NCBI GenBank assembly: GCA_027482185.1 | Contig: JAIXWF010000011.1 | Span: 372,001-436,000, forward strand | Length of the DNA stretch: 64,000 nt | Origin: Opitutaceae bacterium | GTDB lineage: Bacteria > Verrucomicrobiota > Verrucomicrobiia > Opitutales > Opitutaceae | Reading direction: 5' to 3' | Shown: positions 16,783 to 25,672 of the stretch, one piece after another | Position numbering within the stretch: position 1 is the first letter of the stretch | How the letters are laid out: every line of letters starts with the position of its first letter | Notes under the pieces: model-generated | Told to the model about the DNA's origin: nothing | Database searches by the model: none | The model's input: only the letters and a program-made list of their open reading frames with translations | Made by a program: the position numbers and the translations under genes

Positions 16783-17169
16783 TCAGTTCGTGATGTCGAA
16801 CGTCGTGCTGCGTTCGCGGATCGGCAGGTAGGCCTTGTACCATTCCTTCTGCGCCTCGCTGTCCGTGTAATCCTTGAGCGCCTGCTCGCTGGCGAATTCC
16901 ATCACGATGGCGTGCGTGCGCTCGCCCTGCGCCTTGATGGTCTTGGTCCAGACGCGGGTGATGCCCTTGTAGGCGGCCGGCAGCTTGTGGGCGCCGTCGA
17001 GGGCGGCCTGGATCTGCTCGGGCTTCGTGTCTTTCTTCCACGACACGGTGACGACGTGGATCACGGACTTGGGCGCCGTGGCGCTCGCGGCCGCGGCGTG
17101 CGCGGAGCTGGCGGAAACGCCGAGCGCAACAACGCCGGCAAGGAGGAGGGACGAGATCAGTTTTCTCAC
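16783..17169 (-). CDS. Exported Dabb-domain (stress-responsive alpha/beta barrel) protein
   Basis: 128 residues from a GTG start at 17169. A signal peptide (RKLISSLLLAGVVALGVSASSAHA) is followed by one Dabb domain: IHVVTVSWKKDTKPEQIQ, the conserved mid-part GITRVWTKTIKAQGERTHAI, and the C-terminal HisProTrp-equivalent region KEWYKAYLPIRE. Dabb proteins are dimeric ferredoxin-like barrels; most are of unknown function and this one is predicted to be periplasmic. A strong terminator follows. The GTG start is preferred because it directly precedes the charged n-region of the signal peptide. Confidence 0.83.
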   Translation of the reverse strand: MRKLISSLLLAGVVALGVSASSAHAAAASATAPKSVIHVVTVSWKKDTKPEQIQAALDGAHKLPAAYKGITRVWTKTIKAQGERTHAIVMEFASEQALKDYTDSEAQKEWYKAYLPIRERSTTFDITN

Positions 17170-17311
17170 GGGTGGTTCTGGTAGGGGCTGAGGACGGTGC
17201 CGGGCGACATGCCCTGCACCAAGGAACCGGACCGTAGGAGGGATGCGTTGTTTTTCAACCGCGACCTGCAGTCTCGCCCCGGGCCGGATCCCCGCGGATG
17301 CTTTCCCGGCC

Positions 17312-17944
17312 ATGAAGACCCTGCTGTTGCTCGGCGCCACGGGCCTGGTCGGCCGAAGCGTGCTCGACCTCGCCGCGGCCGATCCCGCCGTCGGTCGCAT
17401 CGTGGCCCCGACACGCCGGCCTCTGCTGCCCCGACCCAAGCTCGAAAATCCGCAGATCGACTACGGCAACTTGCCGGCCGCCGCGCCTTGGTGGGCGGCG
17501 GACGCCGTCATCTGCACGCTGGGCACGACGCTGCGCCAGGCCGGATCGCCGGCGGCGTTCCGCCGCATCGATTGCGACTATGTGATCGCGGCGGCCCAAG
17601 TCGCCCGCGCCGCCGGCACCCCGGTGCTGGCCTACAATTCGTCCCTCGGCGCCGATCCGCGGGGCCGCACGCTTTATCTGCGGGTCAAAGGCGAAACCGA
17701 AGCCGGGCTGGCGGCGTGCGGGTTCGCTTCCCTGACGTTGGTACGACCCGGTTTGCTGGGCGGCCGCCGAGAGGAGTTCCGCCCGGGCGAGCGTTTCGCG
17801 CAGCTCCTGCTCGGCCTCCTGCATCCGCTCCTGCCGGCGCGTTACCGCATGGTCCCCGCCGACGCGGTCGCCCGCACGTTGCTGGCAGCGGCCCTCGCCG
17901 CCGCGCCGGGCCGCCGTGTCGTCGAATCCGAGGCGATCCGCTGA
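17312..17944 (+). CDS. NAD(P)-binding Rossmann protein, HTATIP2/TIP30-like
   Basis: 210-residue short atypical dehydrogenase/reductase. The N-terminal dinucleotide motif is LLLLGATGLVGRSVLDLA (G-x2-G-x2-G), and a core like the one in TIP30/YwnB proteins follows: VICTLGTTLRQAGS, AYNSSLGADPRGRTLYLRVKGETE (the Ser/Tyr/Lys region of atypical SDRs) and LTLVRPGLLGGRREEFRPGE. Substrate is unknown. The start is ATG 17312, directly before the first strand. The next gene, a pectinase, lies 61 bases on in the same direction. Confidence 0.83.
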   Translation: MKTLLLLGATGLVGRSVLDLAAADPAVGRIVAPTRRPLLPRPKLENPQIDYGNLPAAAPWWAADAVICTLGTTLRQAGSPAAFRRIDCDYVIAAAQVARAAGTPVLAYNSSLGADPRGRTLYLRVKGETEAGLAACGFASLTLVRPGLLGGRREEFRPGERFAQLLLGLLHPLLPARYRMVPADAVARTLLAAALAAAPGRRVVESEAIR

Positions 17945-18005
17945 TTCGTTCCCCGGCACCGCTTGGCGCTTGCCGCGCCGGCGGCTTCCGCCGCATTGAG
18001 AAACC

Positions 18006-19322
18006 ATGAGGTACGCGCTCCTGCTGCTGTGGTGTTGTCTGGCTGGGCCCGCGCTTTGCGCCGAACGCGATCTGGCCGGATTCGGCGCCGCGCTCGACGG
18101 CAAAACCAACGACCGCGCCGCCCTCCAGCGCGCGATCGACGCCGCGCACGCGGCCGGCGGCGGCACCGTCACGATCCCCGCCGGGCGCTCACTGCTCAGC
18201 GGTTCTTTCGAACTCAAGTCGCACGTCGTCCTCCATCTCGCGCCCGGCAGCCGCCTCGTCGCGAGCACCGAACGGGCCGACTACCGCGGCGACGTGTTCA
18301 TCGAGGCCTTCGGCGCCGAGGCGATCGCGATCACCGGCACCGGCACGATCGAGGGCCGCGGCATCGAATTCATGGCCGAGGAAGGCCCGCACATTTTCCG
18401 GCCGAAACCGTGGCGCCCGAAAATGATGGTGCTAGAAGGCTGCCGCCGCGTCCGCCTCACGGACTTCACGCTGCGCGACGCCCCGCAGTGGGCGATCCAT
18501 CTCGCCGGCTGCGACGACGTCGCCGTCCGCGGCCTCACCATCCTCAACAATCCCAAGATCCCCAACTGCGACGGCATCGACCCCGACCACTCCCGCAACG
18601 TCCGCATCAGCGACTGCCACATCGTGGCCGGCGACGATTGCATCGTGATCAAGAACCGCCGCGAGTACGCGAAATACGGCCCCGCGGAAAACATCACGGT
18701 CACCAATTGCACCCTCGTCTCGACCTCGGCGGCCTTGAAGATCGGCACCGAGACGATGGACGACATCCGCGACGTCGTGATTTCCAACTGCGTCGTTCGC
18801 GGCAGCCACCGCGGCGTCGCGCTGATGCTGCGGGACGAAGGCAACATCGAGAACGTCCTCGTGCAGAACCTCGTGATCGAGACGCGGCTCTTCGCCCCCG
18901 TCTGGTGGGGCGCCGCGGAAGCCATCTCGGTCACCGCCGTGCCGCGCACCGCCGGCGCCAAAATCGGCCGCCTGCGCGGCGTGCGTTTCCAGCAGATCCG
19001 CGCGCGCGGCGAAGGCGGCGTGTTTGTGAGCGGCAGCCCGGAAAGCGTGATCGAGGACGTCGCGTTCCACGACGTGGACATCGCGCTCGTGCGCACGACC
19101 GCGGAAACCGCCGGGCGCATCGACCTCCGTCCTTCCGCCGGCGCGGAGCCGCCCGCCGTCGGACCGCTCACCGGATTCCAAATCCGGCACGCGCGCGACA
19201 TCACCCTGCGCGACTGCAGCGTGCGTTGGTCCCGGCCGAAGCCCGCGGACGCCGCCGCCCTGCGTCACGACGAAGCGACGGCCGAGATCCGCGTCATCGG
19301 CTTCCGGGAAATCGCGCCCTGA
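18006..19322 (+). CDS. Exported glycoside hydrolase family 28 (polygalacturonase-like)
   Basis: 438 residues with a signal peptide (RYALLLLWCCLAGPALCA), then a right-handed beta-helix of GH28, the family that cleaves polygalacturonan or rhamnogalacturonan. The catalytic acids are visible: D189 and D192 in NCDGID and D210/D211 in AGDDC. The catalytic-region His is H268 in GSHRG, a variant of the usual GHG. No canonical RIK motif is seen. The N-terminus DLAGFGAALDGKTNDRAALQ is the usual helix cap. With the acetylesterase at 27.1 kb and RhaM at 28.1 kb, it supports pectin use. Endo- or exo-action cannot be told. Confidence 0.9.
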   Translation: MRYALLLLWCCLAGPALCAERDLAGFGAALDGKTNDRAALQRAIDAAHAAGGGTVTIPAGRSLLSGSFELKSHVVLHLAPGSRLVASTERADYRGDVFIEAFGAEAIAITGTGTIEGRGIEFMAEEGPHIFRPKPWRPKMMVLEGCRRVRLTDFTLRDAPQWAIHLAGCDDVAVRGLTILNNPKIPNCDGIDPDHSRNVRISDCHIVAGDDCIVIKNRREYAKYGPAENITVTNCTLVSTSAALKIGTETMDDIRDVVISNCVVRGSHRGVALMLRDEGNIENVLVQNLVIETRLFAPVWWGAAEAISVTAVPRTAGAKIGRLRGVRFQQIRARGEGGVFVSGSPESVIEDVAFHDVDIALVRTTAETAGRIDLRPSAGAEPPAVGPLTGFQIRHARDITLRDCSVRWSRPKPADAAALRHDEATAEIRVIGFREIAP

Positions 19323-19342
19323 GCAACGGCGCCCCACCGCGC

Positions 19343-19468
19343 CGCGATTCCGTTCCGCGAATTCCGTTCTACCAATTCCGTTTTCCGAACTTCCCGTCTT
19401 CCAATCTTCCGCTTTTCCAATTTCCCGATTTCCCGATTTCCCGATTTTCCAATTTCCCGCTTTTCCAA
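19343..19468. repeat. Octamer-phased tract, family C copy 1
   Basis: 126 bases between the convergent GH28 and VWA genes are pyrimidine-rich. From about 19385 on they fall into imperfect 8-bp units such as CCAATTTC, CCGATTTC, CCGATTTT and CCGCTTTT, about 11 in a row, three of them nearly identical. The same units recur at 55598-55676. Confidence 0.75.
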
Positions 19469-21874
19469 TCACTCCGCTTTGAGGAGTTCCTGCGCCTGGC
19501 GGGCCAGATCGAGAAATTCGCTGCGGTAACCGCGGAGATCGTCGGCGGGATTGGCGGCACCGGCGGCGGCCCACGCGATGACGTCGCCCATGGTGGCCTT
19601 CCCGCGGAATTCGGATTTGCGCAGGATCATGCCGAACTCCGCCACCGCCGCGGCGAAACGGAAATCGGCGCTCGCCTCCGGGAAACGTTGGCCGCTGTCC
19701 GTCAGCGCGAATTCCAGCTTCCGGCTCGTGTCGCCCGTCGGCTCCTTGAACCGCAGCTTGACGGTGAGCAATTCGCCCGAGGCCGCCGCGCCCGGGGCCG
19801 CCGGCGCGACGGTTTGGTAGCGGCGTTCGTCGACGGCACCGGCGGCGACCGGCGATTCGACGCCGACGGGCACGATTTCGTAGAGCGCGGTGACGGTGTG
19901 GCCCGCGCCGACTTCGCCGGCGTCGACCTTGTCGTTGTTGAAATCTTCCTTCGCGAGCAGGCGGTTCTCGTAGCCGATGAGCCGGTAGCTCGCGACCTTG
20001 GCGGGATTGAATTCGACCTGGATCTTAACGTCCTTCGCGATCGTCACGAGGGTGCTTGTGACTTCCTCGACAAAGAGTTTCTCCGCCTCGCGCGCCGTAT
20101 CGATGTAGCCGTACTGGCCGTTGCCCTTGTCGGCGAGTTGCTCGAGCGTGCCGTCCTTGAGATTGCCCATGCCGAAGCCGAGCACGGTGAGGAACACGTT
20201 CGACTTCGCCTTCTCCTCGACGAGCCGCACGAGGTCGCCGGGGCTCGACACGCCGACGTTGAAATCGCCGTCGGTGCAGAGGATGACGCGGTTGACGCCC
20301 TCGGTCGCGAAATTGGCTTTGGCGACATCGTAGGCGAGATGGATGCCCATGCCGCCGTTGGTCGCGCCGGCGGGCCGCAGCGAATCGAGCGCCGCGAGGA
20401 TCTCGCCGGAACGGGCCACGGGCGTCGAGGGCAACGCGAGCCCGGATTGGCCGGCGTAGGTGACGATGGCGACGCGGTCGTCGGGCCGGAGCTTGCCGAG
20501 CAATTTGCGCAGCGAATCTTTCACCAGCGGCAATTTGTTCGGCTGGTTCATGGAGCCGGACACATCGACGAGGAAAACGAGATTCGCCGCGGGCCGGGCC
20601 TCGGGCGCGACCTCGCGGCCCTTCAGCCCGATGCGCACCAGCCGATGCTGCGGCGCCCAGGGCGCGTCGGCCACCTCGAGGGCGGCGGCGAACGGCGCCG
20701 GACCCTGCGGGGCCGGATAGCGGTAGGGGAAATAGTTCACGAGTTCCTCGATGCGCACCGCGTCGGGAGCCGGCAGCCGGCGGAGCGAGAGGAAGCGGCG
20801 CACGTTCGAGTAGCTCGCGGTGTCGACATCGACGGCAAACGTGGAGAACGGATTCGCCGCCGCGCCGAGGAACGGGTTGTCGCGGAGCAACGCATACGAC
20901 TCGGTGTTGGCCGCGTGCAGGCGCTCGGCCGGCGGCGGCGGCGGGGCAATGCCGCCCCGGGCCGGCAGTGTCACCGTGAAAGCATCGAGCACGAGGCCTC
21001 CGGCCGCACCGCCCGTGGAGCCCAGCACCACGCCGCCGACGCCCGGATTCGCCGCCAGGCCGCGGGACTTTGCTTCCGCCGCAAACTTCGCCTGCTGCAC
21101 GGCGGCCGGCGCGGCCGCGGACGCCACCGGCGGGGCCGCTTCGCGGCGCTTCGCCTGGTCCAACGGCGTGCCGCTGAACGTGAACGAACCCGGCGCGGCG
21201 GTCTTGGCCGCACGGTTGGCTTCCGCCTGCCCGATCAACGACAGGTCGCGCGGCGCCAGGCCGCCCGCGGTCGGCGCCGCCGCCGGAGCCTGGGCGACCA
21301 CCGTGCCGGCCGTCCCGATTTTCGAAGCGGAGTCGGCGGCCGGAGAAGTCATCGCCGCCGGAGCCGCGGCCAGTTCGGCCAACGGCATCTGCACCACGAC
21401 GCTCCGCTGCGCCTCGGCGCGTTCCTTCATCGCCGTTTCCAGCGCGACGGTCCGGGCCTGCTGCCGTGCGTTCAATTCGTCCCGCTGCAACGCCACCACG
21501 ACGGCGAAGCAGGCCGCCGCCAAACCGCCGACGACAAAGTAGAACCGGGGAAACTTCAGCAGCACGCCGCCGGACTTGGCGTCCGCATAGTCGCCGCCGC
21601 TGGGCCGGCGGGAATCCCGTCCGGGCAAGAGGGCCGCGGGACGGTTTTCGGCGTTTGCCGCGGGCTCCGAGGCCGGCGCGGCGGCGGTTTCCGCCCCGAA
21701 AACGGCCTCGAGCTGCGCGGCCGTGGCGCGGATCTCGGCGACCGCCGCCTGCAACGCCGGGTCGGCGCGCACCGCGGCCTCCACCTCCGCGCGGTCGGCG
21801 GCGTCGAGTTCGCCCAGCGCATAGGCGGTGAGGCGGGGATCGTCGGACAAAAATCGGGTGTCGTTCGGCTTCAT
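19469..21874 (-). CDS. YfbK-type VWA-domain protein with anti-sigma-like N-terminus
   Basis: 801 residues. The first about 60 residues (LTAYALGELDAADRAEVEAA) look like the cytoplasmic helical part of an anti-sigma factor. A membrane helix spans about 111-129. A low-complexity Ala/Pro linker follows, and then the YfbK arrangement: a von Willebrand N-terminal segment (NPFSTFAVDVDTASYSNVRR), a VWA domain with MIDAS DVSGSMN near residue 434, and a C-terminal DUF3520-like part. It follows an ECF sigma gene by 9 bases, which suggests a membrane-anchored regulator of that sigma with a metal-dependent periplasmic adhesion domain. No zinc-finger Cys/His motif is present in the N-terminus. Confidence 0.86.
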   Translation of the reverse strand: MKPNDTRFLSDDPRLTAYALGELDAADRAEVEAAVRADPALQAAVAEIRATAAQLEAVFGAETAAAPASEPAANAENRPAALLPGRDSRRPSGGDYADAKSGGVLLKFPRFYFVVGGLAAACFAVVVALQRDELNARQQARTVALETAMKERAEAQRSVVVQMPLAELAAAPAAMTSPAADSASKIGTAGTVVAQAPAAAPTAGGLAPRDLSLIGQAEANRAAKTAAPGSFTFSGTPLDQAKRREAAPPVASAAAPAAVQQAKFAAEAKSRGLAANPGVGGVVLGSTGGAAGGLVLDAFTVTLPARGGIAPPPPPAERLHAANTESYALLRDNPFLGAAANPFSTFAVDVDTASYSNVRRFLSLRRLPAPDAVRIEELVNYFPYRYPAPQGPAPFAAALEVADAPWAPQHRLVRIGLKGREVAPEARPAANLVFLVDVSGSMNQPNKLPLVKDSLRKLLGKLRPDDRVAIVTYAGQSGLALPSTPVARSGEILAALDSLRPAGATNGGMGIHLAYDVAKANFATEGVNRVILCTDGDFNVGVSSPGDLVRLVEEKAKSNVFLTVLGFGMGNLKDGTLEQLADKGNGQYGYIDTAREAEKLFVEEVTSTLVTIAKDVKIQVEFNPAKVASYRLIGYENRLLAKEDFNNDKVDAGEVGAGHTVTALYEIVPVGVESPVAAGAVDERRYQTVAPAAPGAAASGELLTVKLRFKEPTGDTSRKLEFALTDSGQRFPEASADFRFAAAVAEFGMILRKSEFRGKATMGDVIAWAAAGAANPADDLRGYRSEFLDLARQAQELLKAE

Positions 21875-21883
21875 GGCGTGGTC

Positions 21884-22426
21884 TCAGGGCCGCTGGGCGG
21901 CGAATTCCGCGCGCAGGCGCGCAACGGCGGTGTGGATCAGGAAACCGACGTTGCCCACCGAGTGTTCGGTGATCCGGGAGATTTCCTTGTAGCTGAATCC
22001 GTTTTGAAATTTGAGCCGCACGACCTCCTGCTGGTTCGGCGGCAAACGATCGATCAGTTGCAGCACGGCGGCCTGCGTTTCCGCCTGCTCCAGCGTCCGG
22101 CCCGGCCGCGGTTCGGCGGCGGTCACGCGCTCGGCCTGGCCCTCCTCGAAGCGTTTCATCCGGCCCTCCTTGCGCAGCACGTCGAGCGCGCGGTGGCGGC
22201 AGACCGTGAACAGCCACTCGACGGCGTGGCCGTTGAGCGCCGCCGGCGGCTGCGCCATGAGTTTGACGAACGTGTCCTGCACGACGTCCCGCGCCCGGTC
22301 GGCATCCCCGCCGAGCAACCGGGTCGCGTAGCGGACGAGAGGCGCCTGGTGGGCAGCGACGAGCGTTTCCAGAAAACCGGAGTCTTCATGCGGCAAATCC
22401 CGGGAATTCGGGGTGGAAGGGAACAT
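21884..22426 (-). CDS. ECF-type RNA polymerase sigma factor
   Basis: 180 residues. Region 2 is visible at about residues 15-85 (LVRYATRLLGGDADRARDVVQDTFVKLM then WLFTVCRHRALDVLRK), and region 4 at about 125-175 (LIDRLPPNQQEVVRLKFQNGFSYKEIS). There is a linker between them and no extra C-terminal domain. The start is ATG 22426. It is immediately upstream of the VWA protein with an anti-sigma-like N-terminus, so the pair probably forms a sigma/anti-sigma unit responding to an envelope signal. Confidence 0.93.
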   Translation of the reverse strand: MFPSTPNSRDLPHEDSGFLETLVAAHQAPLVRYATRLLGGDADRARDVVQDTFVKLMAQPPAALNGHAVEWLFTVCRHRALDVLRKEGRMKRFEEGQAERVTAAEPRPGRTLEQAETQAAVLQLIDRLPPNQQEVVRLKFQNGFSYKEISRITEHSVGNVGFLIHTAVARLRAEFAAQRP

Positions 22427-22510
22427 GCGGGTTCTCCGGGATGACGGGCCGCCGGCGGGTTTCTTAGAAAAGATTTTTGCGTGCGCCGCCAGCCCGGGTT
22501 TCCTGCCGAC

Positions 22511-24127
22511 ATGCCCGCCCGCCTTCCGGTTGCCTCGATTTTCTTGGTCGTCCTCGCCCTGCTGGCCGGCTGCGCCAAACGCGAGACCGACACCGCCGCC
22601 GGCGGCCGCGCCGCGTCGCTCCTCGTCGGCAACTCCGCCGAGCCCGGCGATCTCGACCCGCACCTCGCGTCGATTTTGAGCGACCAATTCATCGTCAACG
22701 TCCTCTTCGAGGGCCTCACGATCCTCGACGAACGCTCCACGCAGCCGCTGCCCGGCGCGGCGGAATCCTGGACCACGTCGGCCGACGGCCTCACGTGGAC
22801 GTTCCGCCTGCGCGAAGGCCTGAAATGGTCCAACGGCGAGCCGCTCGTCGCCGCCGATTTCCTCGCCGCCTGGCGCCGCGTGCTGAATCCCGAATTCGCT
22901 TCCGACAACGCCTGGTACCTCTTCGCCGTGAAGAACGCCGAGGCCTACAACGCGAAGAAACTCGCCGACTTCGGTGCCGTCGGTTTCGCCGCCCCCGATC
23001 CGCGCACGCTCGTCGTCACGCTCGAGCGCCCCGCGCCCTATCTCCCCGCGCTTGTTTCCCTTCCTGCCTGGTTCCCGGTCAACCCGCGCGTGATCGCGAA
23101 ATTCGGCCCCTTGGAAAAACGCGGCACCGACTGGACCCGCGCCGGCAACCTCGTCGGCAACGGCGCCTTTGTCCTGAAGGAATGGTCGCCCAACGCCCGC
23201 ATCGTCGCCGCGAAGAACCCGCATTTCCGCGAGGCCGCCTCGAACCGCCTCGCCGAGGTCGTGTTCTTCCCGATCGAAAGTCCGGACCTCGAGGAAAAGA
23301 ATTTCCGCGCCGGCCAACTGCACGTCACGTCCAATTTGCCCGTGACCAAGATCGCGACGTGGCGCGAACGCGATCCCGCCGCCCTCCGCCTCGAGCCCAC
23401 CCTCCAGGCCAATTTCCTCCGTTTCAATACGACACGCGCTCCGTTCACCGACCCGCGCGTCCGCCGCGCCCTCTCGCTCGCCATCGACCGCGAGGCCCTC
23501 TCGCGCGCGATCTTCCAAGGCAGCCGCCTGCCCGCCTTCGCCCTCACGCCGCCGGGCACCGGCGGCTACACGGCCAAGGCCGCCGTGCCGCACGACGTCG
23601 CCGCCGCGAAGCAACTCCTCGCCGCCGCGGGATTCCCCGACGGCAAGAATCTCCCCGTCCTCGATCTCCAATGCCGCAACGACGAGATCTCGCCGCGGCT
23701 CGCGGAGGCCCTGCAGGCCATGTGGCAACGCGCGCTCGGCGTGCGCGTCGCGATTTCCCAACTCGAGCAGAAGACCTGGATCCAGAACCAGCAGTCCCTG
23801 AACTACACGGCGACCGTCGCGGCCTGGACCGCCGATTTTCCCGATCCCATCACCTTCCTCGGACTCTTCACCGGCGGCAGCGGCTACAACTGGACCGGTT
23901 GGAAAAACGCGGACTACGACCGGCTCCTCGATGCCGCCGCGGCCACCGCCGACGGCGCCAAGCGCTACGATCTGTTCCAGCAAGCCGAGGCCGTGCTGCT
24001 CGAGGATGCCCCGGTCGCGCCCGTCTACGTCGGCGCCCGCACCTACCTCATCGCGCCGGCCGTCAAGGGCTGGGAACCCGCGCCTCTCGTGTTCCGCCGC
24101 CTGCAGATCGTGCGGTTGGAAAACTGA
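22511..24127 (+). CDS. Peptide-binding lipoprotein, OppA family
   Basis: 538-residue solute-binding protein of ABC peptide importers (SBP_bac_5). It begins with a lipoprotein signal whose lipobox LLAGC gives C21 as the lipidated residue. Family blocks follow: AEPGDLDPHLAS, LFEGLTILDE, LTWTFRLREGLKWSNGEPL, LVGNGAFVLKEW, and the C-terminal PVAPVYVGARTYL. The permease and ATPase genes of an Opp system are not in the window, so it must work with components encoded elsewhere. The chosen ATG 22511 fits the signal peptide; the divergent sigma gene starts 84 bases away. Confidence 0.92.
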   Translation: MPARLPVASIFLVVLALLAGCAKRETDTAAGGRAASLLVGNSAEPGDLDPHLASILSDQFIVNVLFEGLTILDERSTQPLPGAAESWTTSADGLTWTFRLREGLKWSNGEPLVAADFLAAWRRVLNPEFASDNAWYLFAVKNAEAYNAKKLADFGAVGFAAPDPRTLVVTLERPAPYLPALVSLPAWFPVNPRVIAKFGPLEKRGTDWTRAGNLVGNGAFVLKEWSPNARIVAAKNPHFREAASNRLAEVVFFPIESPDLEEKNFRAGQLHVTSNLPVTKIATWRERDPAALRLEPTLQANFLRFNTTRAPFTDPRVRRALSLAIDREALSRAIFQGSRLPAFALTPPGTGGYTAKAAVPHDVAAAKQLLAAAGFPDGKNLPVLDLQCRNDEISPRLAEALQAMWQRALGVRVAISQLEQKTWIQNQQSLNYTATVAAWTADFPDPITFLGLFTGGSGYNWTGWKNADYDRLLDAAAATADGAKRYDLFQQAEAVLLEDAPVAPVYVGARTYLIAPAVKGWEPAPLVFRRLQIVRLEN

Positions 24128-24166
24128 GACGTTGTCCCCCGCCCTTCCCGCGCCCACGTTCCCGCC

Positions 24167-24637
24167 ATGCGATTCGCGCTGCTTGCCGCCTGCTTCGTCC
24201 TGACCGCCGCCCTCCGCGCCGCGGACGTCGAATTCGTCCGCGTGTGGCCCGCGTGGCGCGACGCCGCTTCGTTCGAGACCATCGGCGAATATTTCGGCGG
24301 CGCCGAAAACCCGCGCGGCCAGGTCGTCGTCCGTTCGCAGTCCGCCGCGCGCGACGGCTACTACTTCCTCGTCCGCACCCGCACCGCCGGCGTCCCGGCC
24401 GCGGGCGCCCAATTCGTCCTCGAATTGATCCGGCCCGATGCGCCCGAGGCGAAACGCTTTTCGTTTCCGGCCGCGTTTGCCGGGAAGGAAACCGTTTTCC
24501 AACTCGGCCTCACCGGCGCGGATTGGCCCGGCGGCAAGAACGCGCACCCGGTCGCGTGGCGGCTGACGTTGCGCGACGGCGCCGACCGCGTGCTCGCCGA
24601 GCAGAAGAGCTTCCTGTGGGAAAAGCCGGCGAAGTGA
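24167..24637 (+). CDS. Small exported protein of unknown function
   Basis: 156 residues. An N-terminal signal peptide (RFALLAACFVLTAALRAA) is followed by a beta-rich domain with a conserved-looking core (FVRVWPAWRDAASFETIGEY, and LVRTRTAGVPAAGAQFVLEL). No named family is recognised. It lies 39 bases after the OppA gene and its TGA overlaps the GTG start of the DNA glycosylase gene (GTGA), so it is probably cotranscribed and translationally coupled to it. The link with DNA repair is unexplained. Confidence 0.7.
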   Translation: MRFALLAACFVLTAALRAADVEFVRVWPAWRDAASFETIGEYFGGAENPRGQVVVRSQSAARDGYYFLVRTRTAGVPAAGAQFVLELIRPDAPEAKRFSFPAAFAGKETVFQLGLTGADWPGGKNAHPVAWRLTLRDGADRVLAEQKSFLWEKPAK

Positions 24638-25548
24638 GCGCCGCCGCGGCCCTGCGCTGGTCGGAGTGGCAGCCGCTCGCCGGCTACCCCGCGGTCGATG
24701 CCGCCATCCTCGCCGAGACCGTCGACGGCGGCCAGGCCTTCCGCTGGCACGCGCAGCCTGACGCCACATGGCTCGGCCAATGGTCGGACCACGTGGTCGG
24801 CCTCCGGCTCGGCGCCGCCGGCCGCGTCGAATGGCGTTGTCCCGCCGGCGCCGAAACGCGCACGGCCGCCGCGCTGGCGATCTACTTCGGCACGGATGCC
24901 GATTTTCCCGCCCACACCGACGCCCTGCCTTGGCGCACCGACTCGCACCTGGCGCGCTGCCTCGCCGATTTTCCGGGTCTCCGGATCTTGCGCCAGCCCT
25001 TCGGCGAAACGCTCCTCGGTTTCCTTTGCAGCGCGACGAAGCAAATCGTGCAGATCAAACAGATGCAGGAATTGCTCGCCGCGCGCCACGGCGCGCCCGT
25101 GCCCGGCACCGGCGATGCCTTCCGCCGCCTGCCGACCTGGACCGAACTCGCGGCCTGCTCCGAAGCCGAGCTGCGCGCCTGCCAACTCGGTTTCCGCGCC
25201 CGCTACATCGGTGAAACCGCGCGGTTTATCGCCGCCCGGCCGGATTGGCTGCGGGAAACGGAAGCCTTGCCGTATCCGGAAGCCAAGGACCGCCTGCTCG
25301 GCTTGCCGGGCGTGGGCGAGAAAGTCGCCGACTGCGTCCTGCTCTTCGGTGCCGGCCGGCTGGAGGCGTTTCCCGTCGATGTCTGGATTCTCAAGACGCT
25401 TGGCCGCCGCTACGCGCTCGACGGCTGGAAGCCGCCGCAGCTCGCGCAGTTCGGCCGCGCGCACTTCGGCCCGCTCGCCGGCCTCGCGCAGCAGTTCCTC
25501 TTCGCCTGGGAACGCCGCCACGGCCGGACCGACCAAGTGGATCGTTGA
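24634..25548 (+). CDS. ogg: OGG1-type 8-oxoguanine DNA glycosylase/lyase
   Basis: 304 residues, bifunctional base-excision repair enzyme of the HhH-GPD superfamily. Catalytic Lys is K230 in LPGVGEKVADCVLLFG and the essential Asp is D249 in FPVDVW. The 19-residue spacing equals that of human OGG1 (K249/D268). The N-terminal TBP-like domain (GGQAFRWHAQPDATWLGQW) and SATKQ in the helix bundle fit. The start is a GTG that overlaps the previous stop. Eukaryote-type OGG1 is uncommon but known in bacteria. Confidence 0.93.
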   Translation: MSAAAALRWSEWQPLAGYPAVDAAILAETVDGGQAFRWHAQPDATWLGQWSDHVVGLRLGAAGRVEWRCPAGAETRTAAALAIYFGTDADFPAHTDALPWRTDSHLARCLADFPGLRILRQPFGETLLGFLCSATKQIVQIKQMQELLAARHGAPVPGTGDAFRRLPTWTELAACSEAELRACQLGFRARYIGETARFIAARPDWLRETEALPYPEAKDRLLGLPGVGEKVADCVLLFGAGRLEAFPVDVWILKTLGRRYALDGWKPPQLAQFGRAHFGPLAGLAQQFLFAWERRHGRTDQVDR

Positions 25549-25658
25549 GAGTTGAGGGTTGGGAGACCGATCCGTCTGGGCACGGAGAACGTCACCGCCG
25601 CCAGGCGCGTGAGAGCGCGAACGGTTCTTCTCTCAACTCTCAACCAAGCTCACTCAAC
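25544..25658 (-). repeat. Dispersed palindromic repeat, family A copy 2
   Basis: 115-bp imperfect palindrome between the convergent glycosylase and glyoxalase genes, in opposite orientation to copy 1. Arms GTTGAGAGTTGAG and CTCAACTCTCAAC lie at 25544-25556 and near 25631-25644, with a second outer CTCAAC at 25653-25658. Its left edge touches the glycosylase stop codon. Confidence 0.8.
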
Positions 25659-25672
25659 TGTATTGGCCGGCC

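Noticed and set aside
17963-22444. Open frame of 1493 codons on the plus strand across GH28, VWA and sigma genes
   Set aside because: It crosses a real plus-strand gene in another frame and then runs antisense to two well-supported minus-strand genes. The translation is Arg/Gly-rich with no domain, a common artefact at high GC.
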